A stretch of DNA of 64,000 nucleotides from CAJQQK01 sp963696075. Its GTDB lineage: Bacteria; Pseudomonadota; Alphaproteobacteria; Rhizobiales; Hyphomicrobiaceae. Every line of letters starts with the position of its first letter. Position 1 is the first letter of the stretch. The position numbers and the translations under genes were made by a program. Below the pieces are notes generated by a model. It was not told the DNA's origin, made no database searches, and worked only from the letters and a program-made list of their open reading frames with translations. Shown here piece by piece: positions 17,426-26,246 of this stretch. The stretch spans positions 936,611-1,000,610 of the forward strand of contig CAVOJD010000006.1 in assembly GCA_963696075.1 (NCBI GenBank). The letters run 5' to 3'.

Positions 17426-18932
17426 CACCTTCCGCCGTCGCCTCGAGGTCCTTGGAACCACGCCAACGCCTGATCATCGCGCCAAGAGCAGGCCCTCCCA
17501 GGCTCAGCACCGTCAAGGCAAAGAAGACCAGGACGATTGGACGCTCAAGCATCGAGATGAGGGAGTTGTCGTGGATGATCATCGCCTGCGAGAAGCTCTC
17601 CTCGACGATCTTGCCGAGTATGAGCCCCATGATCAGCGGTGCCGGGGCAAACCCGTGGCGCAACATGAAGAAGCCGACAAGCCCTGCGATCAGCATCACC
17701 CAGACATCGAAGAACGATGAGGCCGATGCATAGGCGCCGATCATCGAGAACACGAACACGGCCGGCCACAGGAACGTGCGTGGAATGAGCGTAATCTGCG
17801 CGAAGACCCGCGCACCGAAGAAGCCGATCACGAGGAACGCGAGGTTTGCAATCAGCATCGCCCCGAAGATCGCATAGAGGAATTCCGGTGTCTCGTTGAG
17901 CAGATGCGGACCCGGCTTGAGGCCGTGCATGACGAGAGCGGCCAGGATCAGCGCCGTTGACGCGCTACCGGGAATGCCAAGCGCAAGCGTCGGCACCATC
18001 GCGCCACCCGTTGCCGCGTTGTTGGCGGCTTCCGGCCCGGCAATGCCTTCCGGGATGCCCGTGCCGAATTCTTCCTTCCGCTTCGACCATCTCTTGGCCT
18101 CGTTGTAGCCCATGATCGCGGCCACGGTCGCGCCTTCGGCCGGCAGAATGCCGATGAACGTGCCAATGCCGGACGACCTGATGATCGTCCAGAAGATGCG
18201 TTTGATGTCTGCCAGGCTCGGCAGGCGCATGACGTCGGCGCGAATACGGTCCACAGCTTGGTGCACCGTTGCCGATTGGTTGAGCAGTTCTGCAACCGCA
18301 AAAAGCCCGATCAGAACCGGCACGAAGCCGATCCCTTCGCTGAGCTCCGGGATGTCGAACGTGAACCGATCGATCCCCGTCGTCAGATGAACGCCGACAG
18401 TGGCAAGCAACACCCCGACCGCGCCGGCAATCAGGTTGCGCAGAGACGACCGGCCCGAGATCGACGCCAGCATCGAGAGCGCGAAGATGGCCAGTGCGAA
18501 ATATTCAGCCGGCGTAAAGCTGAGCGCGATATTGGCCAGCAGCGGTGCCGCGAACAGGAAGATGATGAGCGATATGATCCCGCCGACAACACTGGAGAAT
18601 GCCGCAATGCCGAGCGCGCGGCCCGCCTCGCCGCGCTTTGCCATCGGATATCCGTCAAGCGCAGTCGCAGCAGCCGGTGGCGCCCCGGGCGCATTGATCA
18701 GGATCGCTGTGATCGAGCCCCCGAATGTGCCGGCGCAATAGAGCGCGGCCATCATCGACACGGCCGCAACCGGGCTCAGTCCGATCGTGAAGGGAATGAG
18801 CAGTGCAATCGCCATCGGCGACGACAAGCCGGGTAGCGCGCCAACGAGGACGCCGATCAGCACGCCGGCAATGATCAACCCGATATTGTAGGGATCGGCA
18901 ATAAGCCCGAGACCTTGGACGACCGCATCCAT
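17421..18932 (-). CDS. tctA: Tripartite tricarboxylate transporter permease, large subunit
   Basis: A 503-aa TctA with about 11-12 hydrophobic segments. The family signatures GVLVGALPGLSSPMAIALLIPFT (residues about 28-50) and GILPAEGATVAAIMGYNEAKRWSK are visible, as is GIPGSASTALILAALVMHG. It forms the channel of a Bug/TTT-type carboxylate uptake system with TctB and the binding protein encoded upstream in the same unit (tctC-tctB-tctA, all minus strand). The start ATG has AGGA upstream. The ligand could be a citrate-like acid or another small carboxylate or amide; it is not determinable here. Confidence 0.94.
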   Translation of the reverse strand: MDAVVQGLGLIADPYNIGLIIAGVLIGVLVGALPGLSSPMAIALLIPFTIGLSPVAAVSMMAALYCAGTFGGSITAILINAPGAPPAAATALDGYPMAKRGEAGRALGIAAFSSVVGGIISLIIFLFAAPLLANIALSFTPAEYFALAIFALSMLASISGRSSLRNLIAGAVGVLLATVGVHLTTGIDRFTFDIPELSEGIGFVPVLIGLFAVAELLNQSATVHQAVDRIRADVMRLPSLADIKRIFWTIIRSSGIGTFIGILPAEGATVAAIMGYNEAKRWSKRKEEFGTGIPEGIAGPEAANNAATGGAMVPTLALGIPGSASTALILAALVMHGLKPGPHLLNETPEFLYAIFGAMLIANLAFLVIGFFGARVFAQITLIPRTFLWPAVFVFSMIGAYASASSFFDVWVMLIAGLVGFFMLRHGFAPAPLIMGLILGKIVEESFSQAMIIHDNSLISMLERPIVLVFFALTVLSLGGPALGAMIRRWRGSKDLEATAEGE

Positions 18933-18962
18933 GTGAAGAATTCCTGGGACTGATTGCGTGCT

Positions 18963-19493
18963 TTAGAAGAATTTGATGCCGAAGACGCCCGGCTCGAAGT
19001 GCACCTTCAAGAGGATCTCGAAGACGTAGGCGACTGCGGCGGAGAAGATCACGGCGAAGATCCCGACCGCCACCAGCCGGCGCTCACCCCACAAGATAGG
19101 CATGATGAGAGAGGCGAGAAAGATCGTGAGGAGTGTGCCGAGATAGGGGGCTGCCGCGACGATGACGATCAAAAAAGCCATCGTTGCCCAAGTGATTGTC
19201 TGGATCGTCTCGCCGCGCGTCTTCTCGATCTTGGGCCAACGCGACGGCTCCATGCGGTGCTCGATCGGCAACAGCAGCGACAAAAGCCCGATGACGATCA
19301 GGAGTGATTGCGGGAAGTCCGAGGGCAATACATTCTGCCCCAACAACAGCGAAGGCTCCTCGAACGTTGTCGTGACGTAATAGAGGGTGGCACAGACTGC
19401 AATAATTGCGCCGGCAAGTATGAGATCAACGAAATCAAGAAGGCCGCGCGACTTGGCAGCGCCCTGCGACCGCTCACCCGAACCATTTGTCAT
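18963..19493 (-). CDS. tctB: Tripartite tricarboxylate transporter, small membrane subunit
   Basis: TctB-type protein of about 176 aa with four predicted membrane helices (FVDLILAGAIIAVCATLYYV; SLLIVIGLLSLLL; WATMAFLIVIVAAAPYLGTLLTIFLAS; LVAVGIFAVIFSAAVAYVFEILL). The start at 19493 is chosen because GGAAGG sits 8 bp upstream; the in-frame start at 19526 only adds a short tail. It lies between tctC and tctA with a 30-bp gap to tctA. It forms the membrane complex with TctA. Confidence 0.9.
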   Translation of the reverse strand: MTNGSGERSQGAAKSRGLLDFVDLILAGAIIAVCATLYYVTTTFEEPSLLLGQNVLPSDFPQSLLIVIGLLSLLLPIEHRMEPSRWPKIEKTRGETIQTITWATMAFLIVIVAAAPYLGTLLTIFLASLIMPILWGERRLVAVGIFAVIFSAAVAYVFEILLKVHFEPGVFGIKFF

Positions 19494-19552
19494 CGAAAAA
19501 GCCTTCCACGTGGACCCTGGCACCAAGGGGCGACCGGACCCGGTCGACCCGT

Positions 19553-19579
19553 ACCCCGGCCGGTGGCACCGGCCGGGGT
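19553..19579 (-). promoter_or_regulatory. Strong GC hairpin between tctC and tctB
   Basis: Inverted repeat ACCCCGGCCGG (19553-19563) / CCGGCCGGGGT (19569-19579), 11 perfect pairs with a 5-nt loop. No T-tract follows on the minus strand, so it is better read as an mRNA-stabilising or attenuating stem after the binding-protein gene than as a full terminator. A smaller stem (CGACCG/CGGTCG, 19531-19546) lies next to it. Confidence 0.6.
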
Positions 19580-19631
19580 GTCTTGTGGTGAACTGCCGCC
19601 GGCCGTTTTCCGGCAGGCCGCGGTCTGCGTC

Positions 19632-20600
19632 TTACTGCTTCTTGATGCCGAGTTCGCCGAGCGCCGTCTTGGCCTTCTCGTATTCCTCGCGAATCTGCGC
19701 CGTCCACTCTTCGCTGCCTGCAATGCTGTCCTCGGCATTGAGGCCGGCGCTCTTGAGGTAGTTTGCGAACGTGTCGTGCTTCATCGCCTTGACGAGCGCA
19801 TCTGAGAGCTTCTTGACGACTTCCGGCGGCGTGCCCTTGCGCACGGCATAACCACGTGTGGTCGACGTCTTGGTGTTATATCCAAGCTCGATCGCCGTCG
19901 GCACGTCCGGGAAATCCTTGAGGCGCTTGGCCGAGAGCACCGCGAGCGGGCGCAACTGGCCGTCGGCAATCTGCGCTTGGGCTTCACTGACGTTGGGCAG
20001 CGTCGCGACGATCGCACCCGACATCAGGTTTTGCACCATCTGCATGCCCGAGCCGAACGCGACGGGCTTGTATTGGATGCCGGCTTCCTTGGCGAACAAC
20101 GCCAGTCCGACATGTTCCGTGCCGCCGATCTGAGCGACCCCCCAATTGAGAGGCTTTTCTTTCGAGGCATCCACAAGCTCCTTGAGGGTCTTGTAGGGGC
20201 TGTCGGCGTTGACCGCGATGAATGTCGGATCGTCCATGGCGCGCGCGACGCCGACAAGGTCGTCGATCTTCATGTCGGACTTGCCCTGTGCGATCGTATA
20301 GAGATGCGTTTGGGTGAGCGCGATGAGTGTGTGGCCGTCGGCTGGCTTCGAGAGCACGTAGTTCTGGGCTTTCTGCCCGGAACCGCCACGCTTGGAGACA
20401 ACCGTCATATCCTGACCGAGAATCCGGCGCGACCGGATCATCATCATCCGTGCCGTGGTGTCGGTCCCGCCGCCGTATTTGGCGTGGATCACGATCTCGA
20501 TCGGCTTCGATGGAAATTCGTCTGCCGCAATTGCGATGCCCGTCAACGCGACCGACGTCACGATTGCCGCGCTGGCAACAAGTATTGACCGTCGTTTCAT
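19632..20600 (-). CDS. tctC: Tripartite tricarboxylate transporter binding protein (Bug family)
   Basis: A 322-aa periplasmic Bug-type receptor. A signal peptide (residues about 1-26, ending IAIAADEFPSKPI) precedes the family core: IHAKYGGGTDTTARMM, FGSGMQMVQNLMSGAIVATL and an alpha/beta C-terminal lobe with GYAVRKGTPPEVVKKL. The ATG has GGGAGGAC upstream. It is first in the tctCBA unit and is separated from tctB by a strong GC hairpin. It binds a small carboxylate or amide ligand for TctAB; the ligand cannot be assigned from sequence. Confidence 0.92.
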   Translation of the reverse strand: MKRRSILVASAAIVTSVALTGIAIAADEFPSKPIEIVIHAKYGGGTDTTARMMMIRSRRILGQDMTVVSKRGGSGQKAQNYVLSKPADGHTLIALTQTHLYTIAQGKSDMKIDDLVGVARAMDDPTFIAVNADSPYKTLKELVDASKEKPLNWGVAQIGGTEHVGLALFAKEAGIQYKPVAFGSGMQMVQNLMSGAIVATLPNVSEAQAQIADGQLRPLAVLSAKRLKDFPDVPTAIELGYNTKTSTTRGYAVRKGTPPEVVKKLSDALVKAMKHDTFANYLKSAGLNAEDSIAGSEEWTAQIREEYEKAKTALGELGIKKQ

Positions 20601-21097
20601 AGATCAGTCCTCCCGGATAGCGGCGCCCTTTGCTTGGTTGGCTGGCTTATCTTTTGCCGCCCGCAGGCACCGATTGTTTGATAGATCTCAACGCTAGTCG
20701 TAATGAGCGCCACGTGGCAAGCGATCCTTGGATCGCTCCGAATGTCGCGGCTGGATACCCCGCGCGCACCCGCGGGTAGGCGCTGCGCTCAAGCTGGCGA
20801 TGCAACATGTCCAGTCCGCAACGTTGTGCTGGGGCTTGATATGTGGGACCCGCATGAGCGTTGGCCGGGCATCGGCGCGCCCGTCGCCGCAGGGCTCAAG
20901 GCATTATCAGATAAGAGATTGGGCCTATCTGCCGCTTTCACGGGCGCCGACGTGGCGCGGGCGGTGCCCCAAAGCCACCCCCTTGCCCGACCACGCCCTT
21001 CGGAGCCATAAAGCGTGAATAAGAAACGCGCCGTTTGACCGCCCACCGTGCCTGATCGCCGATGCGCGCAGCTGGCCTCGACCAAGGAGCATCTCAC
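20601..21097. other. Divergent intergenic region between tctC and the dehydratase gene
   Basis: About 500 bp without a supported gene. A 102-codon plus-strand frame at 20703-21011 has no ribosome site or recognisable domain, and I do not call it. An inverted repeat AGCGATCC-TT-GGATCGCT lies at 20720-20737 and could be an operator for either flanking gene. The region must hold the tctC promoter and probably one for the dehydratase, but no convincing -35/-10 pair was picked by eye. Confidence 0.5.
20720..20737. repeat. Inverted repeat, 8-2-8
   Basis: Arms AGCGATCC and GGATCGCT are exactly complementary around TT. The 2-nt centre suits a protein-binding dyad better than a hairpin loop. Position is about 120 bp upstream of tctC. 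Function is inferred only. Confidence 0.4.
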
Positions 21098-22966
21098 GTG
21101 TCGAATTCCAAGATCGTCCTGATCGACAATCATCCCGGCCGAAACTCTCAGACCATTGGCCTGGCCCGCGAACTCGGAACCGACCCGGAACTGATCCACG
21201 AACCGTCAGTCGGCGTTGTCGGCAACAAGGGCGACAGCCAGTGTTATCTCGGCGTTCAAGCCAAGGTCGAAGCCATTCACGAGACGCTTCTCGCGCGCAT
21301 CGGCCGCGAACCGGGCCAACTCCGCCTGCGGCTCGTCCAGCCGGAATATACGATCGCGACGTCGGACGGTGTCCGTAACGGCACCCGCGAGATGCGCTAT
21401 TCGCTGATCGGCCGCGAGGTGACCAACGACAGTCTGTGCGAGCATCTTTCAGCGACGGGGCTTGCCGGCACCATCGCCGTGGTTGCCTGCGACAAGCCGC
21501 CGGTCGGCACGCTTGCTGCACTCCTCGAGCACAACCAGCCCGCGATCATCATGTCGGACGGCCCGATCCACCCGGGCATCGATCCCAACACCAACGAGAA
21601 ACTCGACATCGTCTCTGCCTATCAGGCAGCCGGCCATCCCGATCCCGCCCATCGCCATCACATCGCCTGCCATGCCTGCCCGGGCTACGGCAGTTGCGGC
21701 GGCATTTTCACTTACAACACGATGCAGACCTTCATCGGCGTCGTCGGCATGCAGCCCCTCCACATGGTCGCCCCACCGTCCGATGATCCCCGCCGCCTGA
21801 AAGAGTTTCCCGGTCAATTGACCGAGTATCTCGCGGCCCTGATCGACAAGGACCTCAAGCCGCGCGACATCGTCGGCCGCGATTCGATCCGCAACGCCGT
21901 GATCGTCTCCATGGCGATCGGTGGATCGACCAACGTGACACTTCACACCCCCGAGATCGCGCGCGCCGCCGGCTTTGCCGATTTCTGGGCCGACATCATG
22001 ACGCCGGAGGAATTCAATCACCTCTCGCAGTATGTCGTGCCCGTGCTGACCGATGCGCGCCCGTACGGCCAGTACTCGATGGTCGACATTGATGAAGTTG
22101 GCGGCGTCCAGGTGATCGTCCGCGAACTCCTCGAAGCCGGCCTCCTGAATGGCGACGCGATGACATGCACCGGCGAAACGCTGGCCCAACAGGTCGAAAG
22201 CCTTGCGACAAAGCCGGTCGACGGCAAGGTGATCTATTCAGTCGAGAAGCCGTACAAGCCGACCGGCGGCTTGCGCGTGCTCGGCGGCAATCTCTCGCCC
22301 GAGTTTTCAGCGATCCTCAAACTCGCGGGCGTCGAGACCGGGCTTGAGAATAACGTCTTCCGCGGCAAGGCCCGCGTCTTCGAAGGCGAGCGCGGCCTGC
22401 TCGAAGCACTCGACACGACGCCCGACAGCTTCCAGGACCTCGACATGGTCATTGTCCGTTATGAGGGCCCAAGCGGTGCGCCCGGCATGCCGGAGATGCT
22501 CGACCCGACGTCGCGCATCACCGCGTTGTGCCGTGAACGTGGCATCACTATCGCCCTGATGACGGATGCCCGCTTCTCCGGCGGCTCCGTCGGCCTCGTC
22601 ATCGGCCACGTCGGCCCGGAAGCAGCCCTCGGCGGCCCGATCGCCTTCATCGAAGACGGCGACGAAATCGTCGTCGATCTCAACACCAACGAGTTGAGCT
22701 GCCCGGCGCTCGACGATCCGGCAACCCTGAAGGCGCGCAAGGCGGTCTGGGAGAAGATTGTCGCCGACAATGGCGGCATTCATCCAGCCTGCGGGCCGGC
22801 GGACACCCGCCTCCTCCATCGCGCACGCCAGACGGCGGTGCCGGCAACGCGCGGCGGCGGCCTGCATCCGGGCCGCGAGGTCTGGGTCCGCGAACCGCGC
22901 GAGGCAACCCGCTCCGGATTTCAACCAACCAACAAATACCGCCCCGAGACCGACAAGGCCTTCTGA
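21098..22966 (+). CDS. IlvD/Edd family dehydratase
   Basis: About 622 aa, from GTG 21098, chosen because AAGGAG lies 7-8 bp upstream and the preceding residues are not conserved. It belongs to the dihydroxy-acid / 6-phosphogluconate / sugar-acid dehydratase family. Fe-S cluster cysteine candidates are C131 in ACDKP, C194 and C200 in ACPGYGSCGGIFTYNTM, with an extra C191. GGSTNVTLH, FSGGSVG, and GPSGAPGMPEM near the C-terminal half are family signatures. The usual CPTCGSCxGMFTANSM is modified to CPGYGSCGGIFTYNTM, so substrate is likely not the valine pathway intermediate. It sits between two carboxylate uptake systems, which suggests dehydration of a hydroxy- or sugar acid. Confidence 0.86.
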   Translation: MSNSKIVLIDNHPGRNSQTIGLARELGTDPELIHEPSVGVVGNKGDSQCYLGVQAKVEAIHETLLARIGREPGQLRLRLVQPEYTIATSDGVRNGTREMRYSLIGREVTNDSLCEHLSATGLAGTIAVVACDKPPVGTLAALLEHNQPAIIMSDGPIHPGIDPNTNEKLDIVSAYQAAGHPDPAHRHHIACHACPGYGSCGGIFTYNTMQTFIGVVGMQPLHMVAPPSDDPRRLKEFPGQLTEYLAALIDKDLKPRDIVGRDSIRNAVIVSMAIGGSTNVTLHTPEIARAAGFADFWADIMTPEEFNHLSQYVVPVLTDARPYGQYSMVDIDEVGGVQVIVRELLEAGLLNGDAMTCTGETLAQQVESLATKPVDGKVIYSVEKPYKPTGGLRVLGGNLSPEFSAILKLAGVETGLENNVFRGKARVFEGERGLLEALDTTPDSFQDLDMVIVRYEGPSGAPGMPEMLDPTSRITALCRERGITIALMTDARFSGGSVGLVIGHVGPEAALGGPIAFIEDGDEIVVDLNTNELSCPALDDPATLKARKAVWEKIVADNGGIHPACGPADTRLLHRARQTAVPATRGGGLHPGREVWVREPREATRSGFQPTNKYRPETDKAF

Positions 22967-22997
22967 TCACGGGCTGGCGACGACATAAAGGTTGAGG

Positions 22998-23033
22998 AAG
23001 GCAGGTGCTGGGGACGGCATCTGCCTTTTATTT
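22998..23033 (+). terminator. Intrinsic terminator after the dehydratase gene
   Basis: Arms AAGGCAGGTGC (22998-23008) and GCATCTGCCTT (23017-23027) form 11 pairs, one a G-U, around an 8-nt loop, and run straight into TTTTATTT. It is 31 bp after the dehydratase stop and ends that unit before the second TAXI gene. Confidence 0.85.
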
Positions 23034-23169
23034 CATCACGTATGCCTTCCGGCCGCTGGTTGCCCCGTGCCGCGTCGACCAATAGACTGCGGCACCATCC
23101 ACTTTTGCGCCGCAACACCTGAGATCAGTGACGCGGTTCACCCCAGCAACAATCCAGAGGTTCGCAGAT

Positions 23170-24183
23170 ATGTCAGAAACGACACGCCGCAAAGTTATCC
23201 AGGGGCTTGGCGCCACGGCGGGTGCCACGGCTCTGATGCCATTCCTTGGTGGACAGAACGGTGCCCACGCCGCCAGCAAGATCTATCAGTGGGGCTCCTC
23301 GAGCCTTGGCTCGACCGGCTACCAGATCATCACGGTCCTCGCGGCCGCCGCCTCGAAATTCTCCGATGGCCGCCACGCATCGCTTTCAACCGCCGGCGGC
23401 GCCGAGAACATGGCGCTCCTCGGTGAAAAGATCATCGACTTCGGTCAGACCACGACCACGGACTGGTATCCAGCAATCAACGGCCAGGGCCGTTATGAAG
23501 GCAAACCCGTCAACGCCGTCCAGATGTTCTCCTACACGATCTGGCAGTGCAGCCCGATGGTGCGCGCCGATTCCGACATCAAGACGCTCGAGGACCTCAA
23601 GGGCAAGCGCATCATGCCGGCCACGGCTGGTGGCGCCACGACCGGGCTCTGGACCACGCTTTTCGAGGCGGCCGGCCTCAAGGACGAGGTCAAATGGACC
23701 TATGGTTCTTGGAACGAAACCTATGATGCCCTCGCCGCCGGCGCGGTCGACTGCATTCCCTCTCTGCTTACAGCAGGCAACCCATCTGGTGTCCTCCAGC
23801 GCCTGGAGACGACACACAAGCTCCGCGTTCTGCCCATCAGCGAAGAGCTGATCGCAAAGGCCGTTGCGATGAACCCTGGCGTCATGAGCGCGACCATTAC
23901 GCCCGACACCTGGAAGTCCTTGACTGAGCCGACACGCATGGTCTCGTTCGGCGGCGTGCTTGCCACAACGCCCAACGTTCCCGAGGACGTTGGCTACGAG
24001 ATCACGAAGGCGGTCTACGAGAACGCCGAATTCGTGCGTAAGCGCGGCGGCGTGCGCCTGAAGGACATCAATCTCGAGTTCGCGACGAAATATCTGATGC
24101 CAGCCTATCCCGTGCACGCCGGCGCCGCGAAGTACTTCAAAGAGAAGGGCGTCTGGCGCGACGAACTCAAGATCGCCGGCTGA
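23170..24183 (+). CDS. TAXI-family TRAP transporter solute-binding protein, second system (Tat signal)
   Basis: A 337-aa receptor. The start at ATG 23170 follows AGAGG and gives an N-terminus with a twin-arginine-like motif (TTRRKVIQGLGA, residues 3-14), a hydrophobic stretch and an AHAAS cleavage region. An ATG at 23128 in frame would bury this signal. The mature start KIYQWGSSSLGSTGYQI is the TAXI hallmark region, altered from GTGGTGGTYYP. C-terminal PAYPVHAGAAKYFKEKGVW matches the family. Tat export is unlike the Sec signal of the first TAXI protein and suggests folding or cofactor loading before export (inference). It is paired with the fused permease 20 bp downstream. Confidence 0.88.
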   Translation: MSETTRRKVIQGLGATAGATALMPFLGGQNGAHAASKIYQWGSSSLGSTGYQIITVLAAAASKFSDGRHASLSTAGGAENMALLGEKIIDFGQTTTTDWYPAINGQGRYEGKPVNAVQMFSYTIWQCSPMVRADSDIKTLEDLKGKRIMPATAGGATTGLWTTLFEAAGLKDEVKWTYGSWNETYDALAAGAVDCIPSLLTAGNPSGVLQRLETTHKLRVLPISEELIAKAVAMNPGVMSATITPDTWKSLTEPTRMVSFGGVLATTPNVPEDVGYEITKAVYENAEFVRKRGGVRLKDINLEFATKYLMPAYPVHAGAAKYFKEKGVWRDELKIAG

Positions 24184-24203
24184 TCGTGGGACCACAGGCG
24201 AAA

Positions 24204-26177
24204 ATGACGTCTGAAACCCAATCCGCAGAACAAGGATCGTGGCGCGCCGTCTTCGGCGCGCCCGCCACCCATGCTCCGAAGGCCACGGCGCTTCTCGGCC
24301 TGCTCGCCCTGGCGATGGTCGCAGTTCATATCTGGCAGCTCTTTACCTTCACGCTGCCCTCCGGCCAGTTCCGCAATCTGCACCTCGCTTTCGCGATTGC
24401 GATCGGCTTCCTGGCACTTGCCGAAAAGCTTCAGCCTTCCCGCCGTGTTTCGGTTGTCTTGTTGTGGATCGCGGTCGCACTCACCATCGCGGTCGCAGCC
24501 TATATTCACATCGAATATCGCGCGCTGACCGAGGTGCGCAGCTTCCTTCCGAACCAGTCTGACATCATCGCAGGCCTCGTCCTGCTCGCGCTCGCCTTGA
24601 TCCTCTCGGGCTTCCAGTGGGGCTGGACAATCCCCGCGCTCGCCCTTATCGGACTTGCCTACGGCCTTTGGGGCAATCAGCTGCCCGGCGAGATCTTCTT
24701 TCACGGCGGCATCGCCCCCCAACGCCTCCTCGCCTACACCTCGATCCCCTATTTCCAGGGCCTGCTCGGCGGCCTCACCTCACTCTCCGCCGGCACGATC
24801 TTCATGTTCATGATGTTCGGCGGCGCCCTCAAGGCGACGGGCGCCATCGATTTCATCGTCAAGATCGGCTTCGCCGTCGGGCGTCATTCCAAGGCCGGCC
24901 CCGCCCTCGTTGCCGTCACCTCCAGCGGCCTGATGGGCACCGTCTCGGGCTCCACCGTCGCAAACGTTGCCTCGACCGGCGCGCTGACGATCCCGCTCAT
25001 GAAGCGCTACGGCTTCAAGGGGTCGTTTGCCGGCGCCGTCGAAGCCGTCGCCTCGACAGGCGGCCAGTTGATGCCGCCGGTGATGGGCCTTGCAGCCTTC
25101 CTGATCGTCGGCATGACGGGCATCGCCTACAATTCCGTGATGCTGGCGGCCATCGCGCCAGCCCTCATCTACTACGCCTATCTGATGCTCGCGGTGCACC
25201 TGCGCGCCTCCAATCTGGGTCTCGACGCACGTGACCTCACGGATGATGACGACGGTGTCCCGCTCGCGACCGCCACCATGCGCCAATGGCACCTGATGGC
25301 CTCCATCGCGCTGCTCATCTGGCTGCTGGTGACCGGCACGCCGGCTGGCCTCGCAGCCCTGATCGCAGTTCTGACGCTCTTGGGTCTCGACGCCTTCATA
25401 ACGATCGTGGCAGGCCGCGCCCGGCCGTCCGCCTGGATCAGCGCGCTGCGCCGGGTCGCGAGCGGTCTCATCGAGGGCGCACGCTCCGGCGCCGCCGTCG
25501 CGACCGTCATCGCCGTCATCGGCGTCCTGATCGAGGTCCTGACCGTCACCGGCTTCGCCCAGAAGTTATCCTTCTTCATGCTCGACCTGTCTGATGGCAG
25601 CCTCTTCACCCTCTCGATCGTCGTCGCCCTCTCGTGCCTTGTATTCGGTCTCGGCCTGCCAACCTCCGCCTCCTACTTCATCGTCGCGCTGTTCGGTGCG
25701 CCAGCCCTCGTCGAACTCGATGTGCCGCTGCTCGCAGCCCACATGTTCGTTTTTTATTTCGCCAACCTGTCCGCCATCACGCCACCCGTCGCCGTCGCAG
25801 CCCTCGTCGGCGCGAACATCGCGGAAGCCAGGTTCTGGCCGACCGCGTTACAGGCTGTGCGCCTCGGCCTGCCCGGCTTCCTTCTGCCGTTCCTCTTCCT
25901 GTTCGAACCGCAGATCCTCGGTCTCAAAGGACATCTCGGTGATCAGCTGATCGCGATCGCCCAGGCATTGATTGCAACGGCAGCCCTGAACTTCGCGATC
26001 GAGGCCCGCATTTTCGGACGGATTACATGGCCCGAGCGCGTCGCCCTCTTCATCGCGGCGTTCGGCCTGATCTACTGGGTCACGTGGGTCGAAATCGTTT
26101 CGCTGGTTGTCATCCTGGCCATTGCTGCACGCAGCTATTTCGCTGACCGTGCAGCCGTGGCAAACTCTGCGGCATGA
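24204..26177 (+). CDS. TRAP transporter fused permease, second system
   Basis: A fused DctQ/DctM permease of about 657 aa (ATG 24204 preferred; GTG 24186 is in frame but only 2 bp after the binding-protein stop). Signatures include SSGLMGTVSGSTVANVASTG, TIPLMKRYGFKG, EAVASTGGQLMPPVMGLAAF and GLGLPTSASYFIVA. Hydrophobic helices span the protein. It is the membrane partner of the preceding TAXI protein. Divergence from the permease at 14006 (length and N-terminal module) shows an independent system rather than a recent duplication. It leads into the luciferase-like enzyme gene, whose substrate may be what is imported. Confidence 0.92.
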   Translation: MTSETQSAEQGSWRAVFGAPATHAPKATALLGLLALAMVAVHIWQLFTFTLPSGQFRNLHLAFAIAIGFLALAEKLQPSRRVSVVLLWIAVALTIAVAAYIHIEYRALTEVRSFLPNQSDIIAGLVLLALALILSGFQWGWTIPALALIGLAYGLWGNQLPGEIFFHGGIAPQRLLAYTSIPYFQGLLGGLTSLSAGTIFMFMMFGGALKATGAIDFIVKIGFAVGRHSKAGPALVAVTSSGLMGTVSGSTVANVASTGALTIPLMKRYGFKGSFAGAVEAVASTGGQLMPPVMGLAAFLIVGMTGIAYNSVMLAAIAPALIYYAYLMLAVHLRASNLGLDARDLTDDDDGVPLATATMRQWHLMASIALLIWLLVTGTPAGLAALIAVLTLLGLDAFITIVAGRARPSAWISALRRVASGLIEGARSGAAVATVIAVIGVLIEVLTVTGFAQKLSFFMLDLSDGSLFTLSIVVALSCLVFGLGLPTSASYFIVALFGAPALVELDVPLLAAHMFVFYFANLSAITPPVAVAALVGANIAEARFWPTALQAVRLGLPGFLLPFLFLFEPQILGLKGHLGDQLIAIAQALIATAALNFAIEARIFGRITWPERVALFIAAFGLIYWVTWVEIVSLVVILAIAARSYFADRAAVANSAA

Positions 26178-26246
26178 CCCGCATCACTGTCGCAGGCAGC
26201 GGTCCCCCCGCCTGCCGGCGCCGTCTGCAAAAGGAGTAACTCGCCC

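Noticed and set aside
20703..21011. 102-codon frame in the tctC-dehydratase gap
   Set aside because: No ribosome site, no recognisable domain, and overlaps the region that must contain promoters.
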